Of a stretch of DNA of 64,000 nt, positions 48,444 to 57,074 are shown piece by piece (positions within the stretch are counted from its first letter, which is position 1; the number at the start of each line of letters is the position of its first letter). Source of the stretch: Svornostia abyssi (GTDB taxonomy: Bacteria > Actinomycetota > Thermoleophilia > Solirubrobacterales > Solirubrobacteraceae); the NCBI GenBank assembly GCA_024666565.1, contig CP088295.1, positions 186,001 through 250,000 of the forward strand, given 5' to 3'. The translations under genes were made by a program, and so were the position numbers. The notes under the pieces are model-generated. The model did not search any database. It saw nothing but the letters and a program-made list of their open reading frames with translations, and had not been told where the DNA came from.

Positions 48444-51400
48444 GTGTCAGCTCTGCTGGGTCGCGGCGTGCCCGTGTGCGCGCTGCCCGTGATTGCCGGT
48501 GCCCTGATGCTGCTCGGAAGCGCTCCTGCGAGCGCCGCCGTGCGTGTCGACAAGATCATCGCGAAGCCGGTGACGAAATCATCGAGTTGCTCGACGAAGA
48601 GCACACCGACGATCGAGCCGCAATCAGGCAAGTACGCGGACTTCTGCCTCGCCCTCGCGCTCAACGGCGGAGGCGACACCGAACTCGGCGGCATTCCGGG
48701 CCTCGGCGACGACGCCAAGAACATGAAGATCTCGCTCGCGTCGGGCCAGATCGGCTCGCCGCGCGCGGCGCCGACGTGCACGCCACAGCGGTTCCGCTCG
48801 ACGAGCGGTTGCCCGACCGCGTCGCAGGTCGGCAGCGTGTCTGCCGCCGTCGAGGGCCTCGTCCCGCTCACCGAGTCGCTGCTGCAGGGCAAGGTCTTCA
48901 ACCTCGACCCGGTGGGCACGGAGGCCGCACGGCTCGGCCTGCAGATCGAGGTCGTCCTGCCTGGTCTTCCGGGCGTTCCGGCCATCAAGCTCGAGAGCGC
49001 GATCCGGCTGCGCGCCGACGACGGCGGCCTCGACGCCACCGTCCAGAACGCGCCACGCGAGTTCCTCGGCATCCCGATCGAGATGCGCCGGCTCGGCCTG
49101 CGCCTCTGGGGCAGCAAGGCTGACCATCCCACGATGCGAGAGGGCTTCACGAGCAATCCGACGGACTGCTCGAGGCCTGCGGTGGGCAGGGTGAGCATCG
49201 AGTCCTACCGCGGCGACGTCACGACCGCGAGCGACAGCTACACGCCGACGGACTGCGGCACGCTCGACTACTCGATGACGTCCGACATCCTCACGAACCG
49301 CGAGGCCGACGCGCCGACGTTCGCGACCGCTGAGATCCGCGTGCCCGCGCCGAAGGAGCCGCGGGTCATCGCGCACGTCAAGGAGGCCGAACTCGCCATG
49401 CCCGAGGGCTTCGAGCTCTCGCCGACGGCCGCCTCGGGCGCCCCGCTCGAGGGCTGCACGGACGAGCAGTTCGACCGGTTCGGCGAGGGACCCGTGAAGT
49501 GCCCGGAGGCATCGAGGATCGGCGAGGTCGAGTTTGACTCGCCCGTGCTCCCGAAGGGCGCGATCAAGGGGCCGATCTTCCTCGGCATGCCGACCCCCGG
49601 CAAGAAGCTGCGCTTCGTCGCCACCGCCGCGCTCGGGCCGGAGGACGACGCCGTCCGGGTCAAGCTCGAGGCCGTTGCGACGGTCAATCCGGACACCGGC
49701 CAGGTCACGGTGCGCATGTCCGGCCTGCCGCCCGTGCCGTTCACGCTGTTCCGCTTCACGTTCCGCGGCGGGAACAACGCCATCGTCGCATCGCCGCGCA
49801 CCTGCGGCGTCGGTGAGCAGCGGACGACGGCCGTGCTGTTCAGCGGCCAGCCGGACGTCACGGCGACGAGCGGCATCCCCACCGACCAGGGGTGCACCGA
49901 CCCCGCCGCGTTCAGCCCCTCGCTCGGAGCGGCGACGACCCCGTCGCAGGCGGGCGCCGACACGACGGTCATCACGACGCTCGAACGGCCGGACAAGCAC
50001 GCACGGATCGCGAGCGCCACAGTGCGACTTCCGCCGGGCCTGCTCGGCCGGCTCGGCGCCGCCGCCCAGTGCAACCTCGGCGACGCCGCCACGGGCAACT
50101 GCCCGGCCGACACGAAGATCGGGTCCGTCGTCGCGACGGCCGGCCCGGGCCCGGAGCCGCTGCGGCTCGGTGGCGACGTGTACCTGACCCAGGGCCAGGG
50201 CACCGACCCGGCCGGACTGACGATCACGGCCAACGCGATGTTCGGCCCGATCGACCTGGGGAAGGTCGTCGTGCCGGGCCGGCTGCAGGTTCGCGACGCC
50301 GACAAGGGCCTGAACCTCGTCGTCGAGCGCGTGCCGCAGCGCCAGGAGGGCATCTCCACCGCGATCCGCGCGCTCGAGGTGCGGCTCGACAAGCCCGGCT
50401 TCGCGCTCAACGCGACGAACTGCGCGCCGCAGCAGCTGACCGCGACGCTCGGTTCGGACCTCGGGGGCAGCGCCGACGTGACCGCGCCCTACCAGGCGAC
50501 TGGCTGCGAGAACCTGCCCTACGTCCCGAAGCTGTCGGCGGTCCTGACCGGCGGCGCGAAGGAGGCGGCGCAGGACGGCCATCCGGGGCTCACCGCGACG
50601 CTCTCCCAGGGCCCGGGTGAGGCGAACACGAAGAAGGTCGAGCTCCTGCTGCCCGCGGGCATCTCGGTCGACGTGACGCGCATCAACCGCGCCTGCCCGA
50701 TCGCGACGTTCCAGGCAGGCGGCTGCCCGGCGACGTCGAGACTCGGCAAGGCCGTGGCGTCCACGCCCCTGCTGTCCACCCCGCTCACCGGCCCGGTGAC
50801 GATGGTCCAGGTGCCTGGCGCCCCGCTGCCCGAGCTCCGCATCGAGCTCAACGGCGTGCTGCCCATCACGCTGGCCGGAACGATCTCGGCCGGCCCCAAC
50901 CAGCGGCTGCGGACCACCGTCGATCCGGTGCCCGACGTCCCGCTGTCGCGCTTCGAGCTGTCGTTCAGCGGCGGCGACGAGAGCGTGCTGCAGGCGGGCA
51001 AGAACCTGTGCGCGGAGAGCGCCGTGACGTTCGACGGCACGTTCGTCTCCCAGGCGGGATCGACGTACACGTCCACCACACCGGTGGAGATCGCGGGCTG
51101 CGGCCCGGCGGCGACGCTGAAGGTCAGCTCGCTCAAGCGCGGGCGCCCGTCGCTCGACCTGCGGGTCGTCGGGGCGCGCAATCGCCTGAAGACCGTGCAG
51201 CTGGTGGTGCCGAAGGGCATGGAGTTCCAACGGTCCGCCGTCGTGAAGAAGCGGCTGCGGATCAGCGCCAGCGGCCTGACGAAGGGCGCGAAGGCACGGG
51301 TGACGGTGAGCGGCCAGAGCATCCGCGTGACGGTGCCGAGCGGCCAGTCCGCGAAGGTCCTGCGCGTGCGTATGCGCGGCGGCGGGCTGCGGGTCAGCAC

Positions 51401-51503
51401 CCGGCTGCGTCGGTCGACGGGGCGCCTGTCGTTCCGCCTGAACGCGTCGCAGGTGGGCACCGCGAACACGCGGTCGACCCTGCGCGTGCGTCCGGGCGGC
51501 TAG
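48444..51503 (+). CDS. Giant exported four-module protein, paralogue 4
   Basis: A 1019-residue protein, the same length as paralogues 1 and 2 but more divergent in sequence. Signal peptide 'LPVIAGALMLLGSAPASAA'; module Cys loops 'GCPTASQVGSV', 'KCPEASRIGEV', 'NCPADTKIGSV' and 'GCPATSRLGKA'; C-terminal domain 'LKVSSLKRGRPSLDLRV' to 'STLRVRPGG'. GTG 48444 follows a strong GGGGGGAGGA. Its own promoter-like element suggests separate transcription from genes 1-3. Its stop overlaps that of the convergent ornithine-cyclodeaminase-like gene within CTAG (51500-51503). Function unknown. Confidence 0.85.
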   Translation: MSALLGRGVPVCALPVIAGALMLLGSAPASAAVRVDKIIAKPVTKSSSCSTKSTPTIEPQSGKYADFCLALALNGGGDTELGGIPGLGDDAKNMKISLASGQIGSPRAAPTCTPQRFRSTSGCPTASQVGSVSAAVEGLVPLTESLLQGKVFNLDPVGTEAARLGLQIEVVLPGLPGVPAIKLESAIRLRADDGGLDATVQNAPREFLGIPIEMRRLGLRLWGSKADHPTMREGFTSNPTDCSRPAVGRVSIESYRGDVTTASDSYTPTDCGTLDYSMTSDILTNREADAPTFATAEIRVPAPKEPRVIAHVKEAELAMPEGFELSPTAASGAPLEGCTDEQFDRFGEGPVKCPEASRIGEVEFDSPVLPKGAIKGPIFLGMPTPGKKLRFVATAALGPEDDAVRVKLEAVATVNPDTGQVTVRMSGLPPVPFTLFRFTFRGGNNAIVASPRTCGVGEQRTTAVLFSGQPDVTATSGIPTDQGCTDPAAFSPSLGAATTPSQAGADTTVITTLERPDKHARIASATVRLPPGLLGRLGAAAQCNLGDAATGNCPADTKIGSVVATAGPGPEPLRLGGDVYLTQGQGTDPAGLTITANAMFGPIDLGKVVVPGRLQVRDADKGLNLVVERVPQRQEGISTAIRALEVRLDKPGFALNATNCAPQQLTATLGSDLGGSADVTAPYQATGCENLPYVPKLSAVLTGGAKEAAQDGHPGLTATLSQGPGEANTKKVELLLPAGISVDVTRINRACPIATFQAGGCPATSRLGKAVASTPLLSTPLTGPVTMVQVPGAPLPELRIELNGVLPITLAGTISAGPNQRLRTTVDPVPDVPLSRFELSFSGGDESVLQAGKNLCAESAVTFDGTFVSQAGSTYTSTTPVEIAGCGPAATLKVSSLKRGRPSLDLRVVGARNRLKTVQLVVPKGMEFQRSAVVKKRLRISASGLTKGAKARVTVSGQSIRVTVPSGQSAKVLRVRMRGGGLRVSTRLRRSTGRLSFRLNASQVGTANTRSTLRVRPGG

Positions 51504-52441
51504 AGGGTGATGGTCTGCGCCGGCACCCGGCCGGCGCGGACCGCATCCAGGGCCGCGGCGGCGACGCCGAGGTCCTGGATCGCCAGGCCGGTGGAGTCGA
51601 AGAGCGTCGTCGCGGCGCGGTCGGTGCGCCCCTCCGCGTCGCCGGCGAGGACGGCGCCGAGGTCGGTCACGTCATCGCGGGTGATGACACCCGCCTCGAC
51701 CGCGCCCGTGAGCTCCCCGCCGTGCGAGGCCTGGGCCCACTCGTCGCAGAACAGGTCGCAGCGCTCGACCGCCGCGATGCTCGCCTCGGCCTTGCCCGGG
51801 CCGTCGGCGCCGAGCATGTTCAGGTGCACGCCGGTGCGCACCTGGTCGACGTCGAGCACGACCTCGTACCCGGGCGTCACGCAGCAGACGATGTCGCAGC
51901 AGAACGCATCCCCGTCGGTCTGCCAGCCGAGCTCGGCGGCGAGTCCCTCCGCCGCCGCGGCGTCCGGGTCGGCGCAGATCCCCGGCCCGTAGCCCGCGGC
52001 CGCCATGCAGCGCGCGGCCCATGTGCCGTGCAGGCCGCAGCCGACGATGCCGACGGTCTTCGCATCGTCGCCGGCCAGCGCCTGAGACGCGACCGCTGCG
52101 ACGGCCCCGGTGCGCAGCGCCGTGACCGCCCGTGCGTCGAGGACGGCGAGCGGCACGCCGGTGGTGGCGTCACTGAGGACGAGGACCCCGCTCACGGTCG
52201 GGAGCCCCTTCGCCGGGTTGCCCGGGAACGAGCTGATCCACTTCACCATCGCGAGATCGCCGCCCAGCGCGGGCATCGCCCGGAAGTCGCCGGCCGGGTA
52301 GTTCTCGACGTAGACCTTGCTGGGCATCGTCCACTCGCCGCGGTGGTGACGCAGGAACGCATCGCGGGTGGCCTGGATCGCGCCGGTCGGCGAGACTGCG
52401 GCGAGGATCGTGTCGAAGTTCAAGAGCGCCAGCTCGGGCAT
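51500..52441 (-). CDS. Ornithine cyclodeaminase/mu-crystallin family protein
   Basis: A 313-residue NAD(P)-dependent enzyme of the OCD family, which includes ornithine cyclodeaminase, alanine dehydrogenase and imine reductases. Features: 'MPSKVYVENYPAGDFRAMPAL', the substrate lysine in 'MVKWISSFPGNP', 'VLVLSDATTGVPLAVLDAR', 'TALRTGAVAAVASQALA', the dinucleotide motif 'VGIVGCGLHGTWAARCM', and 'HLNMLGADGPGKAE'. The ATG at 52441 matches the family start. It is an isolated gene, so the substrate cannot be inferred. The IS110-type element lies directly upstream. Confidence 0.9.
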   Translation of the reverse strand: MPELALLNFDTILAAVSPTGAIQATRDAFLRHHRGEWTMPSKVYVENYPAGDFRAMPALGGDLAMVKWISSFPGNPAKGLPTVSGVLVLSDATTGVPLAVLDARAVTALRTGAVAAVASQALAGDDAKTVGIVGCGLHGTWAARCMAAAGYGPGICADPDAAAAEGLAAELGWQTDGDAFCCDIVCCVTPGYEVVLDVDQVRTGVHLNMLGADGPGKAEASIAAVERCDLFCDEWAQASHGGELTGAVEAGVITRDDVTDLGAVLAGDAEGRTDRAATTLFDSTGLAIQDLGVAAAALDAVRAGRVPAQTITL

Positions 52442-52500
52442 GAACGTGACCCTAGACCCTATGGCCGGTGACCCGAGGGGTTGACCGGTGAGGGTTGGTG

Positions 52501-52550
52501 GCCGGACGCTCCTCGCGGGGGTTTGTCTGACCGGAGGAGCGGCCTCCGGC
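52501..52550 (+). ncRNA. Candidate bridge-RNA stem-loop upstream of the IS110 transposase
   Basis: Nested perfect stems: GCCGGA (52501-52506) with TCCGGC (52545-52550), and inside it GCTCCTC (52508-52514) with GAGGAGC (52534-52540), leaving a 19-nt apical loop and an asymmetric internal bulge. IS110-group elements encode a structured bridge RNA in the non-coding left end that pairs with donor and target. Position and shape fit, but only one hairpin is evident and no guide pairing was found. Confidence 0.3.
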
Positions 52551-52576
52551 TGACCCCAGAGTGAGGAGGTCCGGCC

Positions 52577-53662
52577 ATGGCTGGAACGATGACGTGGGTG
52601 GGGCTCGATGTCCATGCGCGATCGACGCACGCGGCGGCGATCGACGCGGCGACCGGTGAGCTATCGCGGATCCGGTTCGGCGCCGGTCTCGAGGCGCCGG
52701 TCGCGTGGCTCTCCGAGCTGCCCGGGCCGGTGTCGGCGTGCTACGAGGCCGGGCCGACGGGGTTCGGGCTCTACCGGGCGGCGACGGCGGCCGGGCTTGA
52801 CATGCGGGTGATCGCGCCGGGCAAGACGCCGAGGGGCCCGTCGGACCGGGTCAAGACCGATCGCAAGGACGCTGAGCTGCTCGCGCGGTTGCTGTTGGCC
52901 GGGTCGTTGACGACGGTCGTCGTCCCGCCCGTCGAGGTGGAGGCCGCCCGGGATCTGATGCGCGCCCATGACGCCTGCCGCCGCGATTTGATGAACGCTC
53001 GGCACCGTGTCAGCAAGATGCTGCTCAGGCATGGCCGGGTCTACCCGAAGCCGACGACGTGGACGGTCGAGCACCGCCGCTGGCTGGCCGCCCAGCAGTT
53101 CGACCAGCCGGCGAGCGAGCTGACGTTCGCCGACCTCGTCGCCGCAGTCGACGGGCTCGCAGCCCGCAAGGCCGCTCTGGCCGAGCGGCTGTCGCGGCTG
53201 GCCCTCGACGAGCAGTGGTGGCCGACCGTCGCCCGGCTGCGGTGCTTCAGGGGGATCGACACCCTCACCGCGTTCGCGCTGCACCTCGAGCTCGGCGGCG
53301 ACTGGCACCGCTTCTCCCGCGCCCCGCAGCTCAGCGCGTGGCTCGGGCTGACGCCGTCGCTGAACCAGTCCGGCGAATCATCCAGACAGGGCGCAATCAC
53401 GAAGACCGGATCGACGCTGGCCCGACGGTTGTTGGTCGAATCGGCGTGGCACTACGGCCGCGATCCGCGGATCGGGACGGTCCTCGCCCGGCGCCAGGAC
53501 GGCCAGCCCGATCACGTCCTGCAGATCGCCAACCGCGCGCAGCAAAGGCTGCATCGCGTTTACACGCAGATGCGATCGCGCGGCAAGCACCACAACGTCG
53601 TCGTCGTCGCGGTCGCGCGCGAGCTGGCGTGCTTCTGTTGGGCAGCCGCCACCGCCGACTGA
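52577..53662 (+). CDS. IS110-family transposase (DEDD recombinase)
   Basis: A 361-residue transposase with the RuvC-like N-terminal domain and C-terminal Tnp_20 domain of the IS110 family. DEDD acidic residues are Asp11 ('GLDVHARS'), Glu57 ('CYEAGPTG'), Asp95 and Asp98 ('RVKTDRKDAELLARLL'). The C-terminal serine-containing motif is intact: 'TPSLNQSGESSRQGAITKTG', followed by 'ARRLLVESAWHY'. Length is complete, with no stops or frameshifts, so it may be active. ATG 52577 with GAGGAGG upstream fixes the start. It is in neither neighbour's operon. Confidence 0.95.
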   Translation: MAGTMTWVGLDVHARSTHAAAIDAATGELSRIRFGAGLEAPVAWLSELPGPVSACYEAGPTGFGLYRAATAAGLDMRVIAPGKTPRGPSDRVKTDRKDAELLARLLLAGSLTTVVVPPVEVEAARDLMRAHDACRRDLMNARHRVSKMLLRHGRVYPKPTTWTVEHRRWLAAQQFDQPASELTFADLVAAVDGLAARKAALAERLSRLALDEQWWPTVARLRCFRGIDTLTAFALHLELGGDWHRFSRAPQLSAWLGLTPSLNQSGESSRQGAITKTGSTLARRLLVESAWHYGRDPRIGTVLARRQDGQPDHVLQIANRAQQRLHRVYTQMRSRGKHHNVVVVAVARELACFCWAAATAD

Positions 53663-54013
53663 CCCCACGGCTGACAGCCCTGCCGGTCGGCAGACCGGGG
53701 CGCCGGGCCATCAGCGGCCGGCACGCGCGAATCAGCTATGGGCAGCATCCGCTGCGCGGATGCCACGCCCGCTCCTAGACCGCGCACGCCGGCAGCACGA
53801 AACCGGGCCCTGGGGTCACCAAACCCCCGCATCATCAGACTGGCAACGCCGACACCGAGCCCGGCGCCCCGCTCTGCCGACCAACAAGAAGAGCCCCGCG
53901 CAAGCGGGGCTCTCAGTGCTGCAGACTTGACAAACGTCAGGCCATATCAGCTGTCCCTCTGGCCGCCGCCCGTTCGACGTCTGCGTGAACGACCACCCAT
54001 CAGGAGGTTCCCC
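53663..54013. other. 351-nt non-coding region between the transposase and the DGPF gene
   Basis: No credible gene. It holds the presumed right end of the IS110 element (to about 53781), the terminator hairpin at 53890-53913, a TTGACA at 53927-53932 without a convincing -10 box, and, just before the DGPF gene, TGTCCC (53952-53957) and CGACGTC (53975-53981), loosely similar to ECF42-type promoters. AGGAGG at 54002-54007 is the ribosome-binding site of the next gene. Confidence 0.6.
53890..53913 (+). terminator. Perfect 10-bp GCAA-loop terminator hairpin
   Basis: AGAGCCCCGC (53890-53899) and GCGGGGCTCT (53904-53913) enclose a stable GCAA tetraloop. It is preceded by A residues, so it can work on both strands, but lacks a clear U-tract. 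It probably insulates the IS110 element from the sigma-factor operon. Confidence 0.75.
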
Positions 54014-54373
54014 ATGCAATACATGCTGCTGCTCTACGACGACCCGTCCGCCGCGCCCGCGCCCGACTCCCCGGAGGCGGCCGCCGATTTCGAGCGGTGG
54101 ATGACCGTGACGCAGGAGATGCAGGACGCAGGCGTGATGGTCGGCGGCGAGGCGCTCCTCGGCGCCGAGACGGCCACGACCGTCCGCGTTCGCGAAGGTG
54201 ACACGCTGCTCTCCGACGGCCCGTTCGCCGAGACCAAGGAGCACCTCGGCGGCTACTACGTGCTCGACGTCCCGGACCTCGACACCGCCTGCGCGTGGGC
54301 GGCGAAGCTGCCGAACGCGCCGACCGGCTCGATCGAGGTGCGTCCCGTCATGGAGATCCCCGCGCCGACGTGA
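54014..54373 (+). CDS. YCII/DGPF-domain protein
   Basis: A 119-residue protein of the YCII-related family. It contains the diagnostic DGPF motif in 'LLSDGPFAETKEHLGGYYVL' and the usual opening 'MQYMLLLYDDP'. Such proteins are encoded next to ECF42 sigma factors and may be the sensor or target of their regulon; no enzymatic role is proven. AGGAGG at 54002-54007 sets ATG 54014. Its stop overlaps the sigma-factor GTG (GTGA, 54370-54373). Confidence 0.92.
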   Translation: MQYMLLLYDDPSAAPAPDSPEAAADFERWMTVTQEMQDAGVMVGGEALLGAETATTVRVREGDTLLSDGPFAETKEHLGGYYVLDVPDLDTACAWAAKLPNAPTGSIEVRPVMEIPAPT

Positions 54374-55623
54374 CCGGCCAGCGCGCGGTCGAGCTCGCGT
54401 TCCGCGAGGAGGCGCCGGCGGTCCTCGCCACGCTCATCCGCCAGGTCGGGGACTTCGACCTGGCGGAGGACGCGGTGCAGGACGCCTTCGCCGCCGCGGT
54501 CGCGAGCTGGCCGCGCGACGGGATCCCCGAGCGGCCCGGCGCGTGGATCACGACGACCGCGCGCCGCCGGGCGATCGATCGGCTGCGCCGCGACCGCGGG
54601 CTGGCCGACCGCATGGCGGCCCTGCAGCGGCTGACCGAGATCGACGCGCTGCGCCGCGACGAGGAGGCCGCCCTCGACGCGCCGGCGATCGGCGACGACC
54701 GGCTGCGACTGCTGTTCACCTGCTGTCACCCCGCGCTGGCGATGGACGCGCGCGTGGCGCTGACGCTGCGCGCGCTCGGCGGGCTGACGACGGCAGAGGT
54801 GGCGCGGGCGCTCCTCGTCAGCGAGGAGACGATGCGCCGCCGGCTCAGCCGGGCAAAGCGCAAGATCGCGGCGGCGGGGATCCCCTACCGGGTGCCCGGT
54901 GACGAGGACCTGCCCAAGCGCCTGCGCGGGGTCCTCGCCGTCGTGTATCTCATCTTCAACGAGGGCTACGCGGCCGCAGCCGGAGAGCGGCTGGTGCGCG
55001 GCGAGCTGTGCGCGGAGGCCATCCGGCTCGGCCGGCTCCTGGTCCGTTTGGTCCCCGGCGACGCCGAGACCGAGGGGCTGCTCGCGCTCATGCTGCTGCA
55101 GGACGCGCGGCGCGAGGCACGAGTGGATGAGCACGGCGCCTACGTGGCGCTGGACGAGCAGGACCGGTCGCGGTGGGACGCGGGGCGGATCGCCGAGGGA
55201 CGGGAGGCGCTGCGCCGTGCGCTGGAACGCCGGGCACCCGGGACCTACCAGCTGCAGGCGGCGATCGCGGCGCTGCACTGTGAGGCGCCCGACGCGGCGG
55301 CGACGGACTGGCCGCAGATCGCAGCGCTGTACGGGGAGCTGGCGCGGCGTGCGCCGTCGCCGGTTATCGAGGTCAACCGGGCGGTCGCGGTGGCGTTCGC
55401 GGGCGGCGATGGGCTCGCGGTGCTGGCGCCGCTCCTGGGCGATGAGCGGCTGGCGGAGTACCAGCCGCTGCATGCCGCGCACGCGGAACTGCTGCGGCGG
55501 GCCGGGGATGGCGCGCGGGCCGACGCGGCGTACGGGCGGGCGATCGAGCTGAGTGACAACGCGGTGGAGCGGGCGGAACTGGAGCGACGGCAGGCGGACG
55601 TTCAAGCGGACCGGTCGTCATGA
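54370..55623 (+). CDS. ECF sigma factor, ECF42-like, with long C-terminal TPR-type extension
   Basis: A 417-residue alternative sigma factor. Region 2 lies at about 10-85 ('LIRQVGDFDLAEDAVQDAF', 'PGAWITTTARRRAIDRLRRDR') and region 4 at about 120-175 ('LRALGGLTTAEVARALLVSEETMRRRLSRAKRKI'). The C-terminal 240 residues ('YLIFNEGYAAAAGERLVRGELC', 'ALMLLQDARREARVDEHGAYV', 'EVNRAVAVAFAGGDGLAVL') match the TPR-like extension of ECF42 factors, which lack a classical anti-sigma factor. The DGPF gene directly upstream is the expected partner. GTG 54370 overlaps its stop. Promoter specificity cannot be read from the sequence. Confidence 0.92.
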   Translation: MTGQRAVELAFREEAPAVLATLIRQVGDFDLAEDAVQDAFAAAVASWPRDGIPERPGAWITTTARRRAIDRLRRDRGLADRMAALQRLTEIDALRRDEEAALDAPAIGDDRLRLLFTCCHPALAMDARVALTLRALGGLTTAEVARALLVSEETMRRRLSRAKRKIAAAGIPYRVPGDEDLPKRLRGVLAVVYLIFNEGYAAAAGERLVRGELCAEAIRLGRLLVRLVPGDAETEGLLALMLLQDARREARVDEHGAYVALDEQDRSRWDAGRIAEGREALRRALERRAPGTYQLQAAIAALHCEAPDAAATDWPQIAALYGELARRAPSPVIEVNRAVAVAFAGGDGLAVLAPLLGDERLAEYQPLHAAHAELLRRAGDGARADAAYGRAIELSDNAVERAELERRQADVQADRSS

Positions 55624-55626
55624 ACG

Positions 55627-55667
55627 CGCGTCGAGTTCGGGGCGCATACCGACCCAAACTCGACGCG
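55627..55667. terminator. Bidirectional stem-loop between convergent genes
   Basis: CGCGTCGAGTT (55627-55637) and AACTCGACGCG (55657-55667) form a perfect 11-bp stem with a 19-nt loop, 3 nt after the sigma-factor stop and 15 nt from the convergent reductase stop. The position suits termination from both sides. Confidence 0.65.
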
Positions 55668-55682
55668 GGTCCCAGCCCGCGG

Positions 55683-56274
55683 TCAGCGCCGCAGCACCGC
55701 GAACGCGAAGCCGGGGCCGTTGCCCAGCCCGTAGGCCATGCGAATCCACAGGTTGGCGACGTGCTCGAGATCGCGCGCGGCCGACAGCGGGCCCGCGTCG
55801 ACCGGATCGAACCCGAGAGCGCCGGCCAGATCGCAGACCGTCGCCTTCGCCTCGGCGTCGTCGCCCGCGACGAGCATCGCCGCAGCGCCACCCGGGAACG
55901 CCGGGTCGGCCATGTTCGCCGACCCGGTCGTGTTGAACGCCTTCACGACGCGCGAGCTCCCGGTCAGTCCGGCGAGCCGCTCGGCGCCGGACGAGGCCGC
56001 GCTGCGTTCCGCCTCGTCCGCGCTGGGCGTCAGCGGGTTGGACGCGTCGATGACGATCGCCTCTCCGACGTCGAGCCCGGCGAACACCCCCTCGACCGCG
56101 CCGAACGGCAGCGCGTTGACGACGACGTCCGCGCCGTCGACCGCGTCGCCGACCGCCACGCGATCGCCGCCCTGCGGGTCCCGCACGCCATAGACCACGT
56201 CGTTCCCGGCCGCCGTCCAGCCGGGCGCCGAGCGTCGTCCCGACGCGCCCTGCTCCGATGATCGCGATCCGCAT
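55683..56274 (-). CDS. NADPH-dependent F420 reductase-like oxidoreductase (one frameshift)
   Basis: A dinucleotide-binding protein of about 197 residues when repaired, of the F420_oxidored/NADP oxidoreductase family. It opens with 'MRIAIIGAGRVGTTLGARL' (NADP-binding Rossmann motif) from ATG 56274, then the frame shifts by one extra base within about 56200-56225 and continues as 'NDVVYGVRDPQGGDRVAVGDAV'. 'VVVNALPFGAV', 'VIDASNPLTP', 'RVVKAFNTTGSANMADP' and 'AAAMLVAGDDAEAKATV' are typical of the family. It may reduce or oxidise NADP or use it to act on another substrate; F420 use is not demonstrated. It follows the DJ-1-like gene by 2 nt. Confidence 0.83.
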
Positions 56275-56276
56275 GG

Positions 56277-57023
56277 TCAGACCCCCAGCGCTTCGATGAC
56301 GAGCCGCGCGGCCGCGGCCCCGGAGTACTGCTGCTGCCCGGTGATGAGATTCCCGTCGCGGACCGCGTGCGCCTTGAACCGGGACTGGACGAGGAAGTTG
56401 GTGTTCGGCAGCTTGCGCGCCTCCTCCTCGATCCAGAACGGCTGGATCTTCTGCCCGACGAACTCGTCGGCGAAGCGCTCCTCGCTGTCGGCGAACCCGG
56501 TCCAGCTCAGGCCGTCGACGATGAGCGAGCCGTCGGTCTTCGTCGCCTCCAGCAGGACGCACGTCGCGTGGCAGACGATGGCCGTCGGCTTGCCGGCCTC
56601 GTAGAACGCGCGGACGAGGTCGAGGATCGCGGCGTTGCCGCGGAACGTGTACATCGGCGCCTGTCCGCCGACGAGGAACACGGCGTCGAAGGTGGCGGGG
56701 TCGACGTCGGCGAGCGCAGTCGTGTCGTCGACGAGCGCCGCGTGCGCCGGGCTCTTCTTGAACCCGAGGCTGATGAGGTCGTGCGCGGAGTAGCCCGACT
56801 CGTCCTCAGGGTCGCTGAACCCGTCGGGCGCGAGCGAGCCGCCATCCGGGGAGGCGATCGTGACCTCGTAGCCGCGCTCGACGAACTCCCAGTACGGGTG
56901 CGTGAGCTCGGCCCACCAGAAGCCGATCGGCCAGCCCGTCTGCTCGGACACGGAGGGGTTCGACGCCACGAGAAGGATCTGCTTCGGGCGCTCGGGGTGG
57001 AGAACGTCGATGGTGGCGGACAT
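56277..57023 (-). CDS. DJ-1/PfpI (type 1 glutamine amidotransferase-like) protein
   Basis: A 248-residue protein of the DJ-1/PfpI superfamily, related to Hsp31/glyoxalase III-type chaperone-glyoxalases. The nucleophile elbow cysteine is in 'AIVCHATCVLLEA', with 'VFLVGGQAPMYTFRG' and 'GYEVTIASPDGGSLAPDGFS' upstream, and 'RDGNLITGQQQYSGAAAARLV' at the C-terminus. Length is normal. ATG 57023 is the clean family start. It forms an operon with the F420-reductase-like gene and is divergent from a TetR gene through a 51-nt AT-richer region with a palindrome, so it is probably controlled by that regulator. Confidence 0.9.
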   Translation of the reverse strand: MSATIDVLHPERPKQILLVASNPSVSEQTGWPIGFWWAELTHPYWEFVERGYEVTIASPDGGSLAPDGFSDPEDESGYSAHDLISLGFKKSPAHAALVDDTTALADVDPATFDAVFLVGGQAPMYTFRGNAAILDLVRAFYEAGKPTAIVCHATCVLLEATKTDGSLIVDGLSWTGFADSEERFADEFVGQKIQPFWIEEEARKLPNTNFLVQSRFKAHAVRDGNLITGQQQYSGAAAARLVIEALGV

Positions 57024-57031
57024 GCCTATAT

Positions 57032-57054
57032 CAATACAACACAGTCTCGTATTG
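57032..57054. promoter_or_regulatory. Probable TetR operator between divergent genes
   Basis: CAATAC (57032-57037) and GTATTG (57049-57054) form a perfect inverted repeat around 11 nt, flanked by further partial symmetry (ACACA/TGTGT inside). The region is clearly more AT-rich than its surroundings and overlaps where both divergent promoters must lie, the usual layout of a TetR-regulated pair. Confidence 0.5.
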
Positions 57055-57074
57055 TGTCCAGTACGATTGGCGCC

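Larger units (their letters stand above)
52451..53781 (+). mobile_element. IS110-family insertion sequence (ends tentative)
   Basis: The element is defined by the IS110-type transposase gene at 52577-53662 and flanking non-coding DNA. CCTAGACC occurs at 52451-52458 and again at 53774-53781, giving a 1.3-kb unit, a usual size for this family. However, an 8-mer shared by these two flanks is expected by chance about as often as not, so these ends are only a proposal. CTGACCCCA also occurs on both sides (52550-52558 and 53659-53667). No terminal inverted repeats are visible, as is normal for IS110. Confidence 0.5.

Noticed and set aside
52451..53781. CCTAGACC copies as a proven target-site duplication of the IS110 element
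   Set aside because: IS110 elements usually make no such duplications, and a chance 8-bp match between these flanks is quite likely. Kept only as tentative ends.
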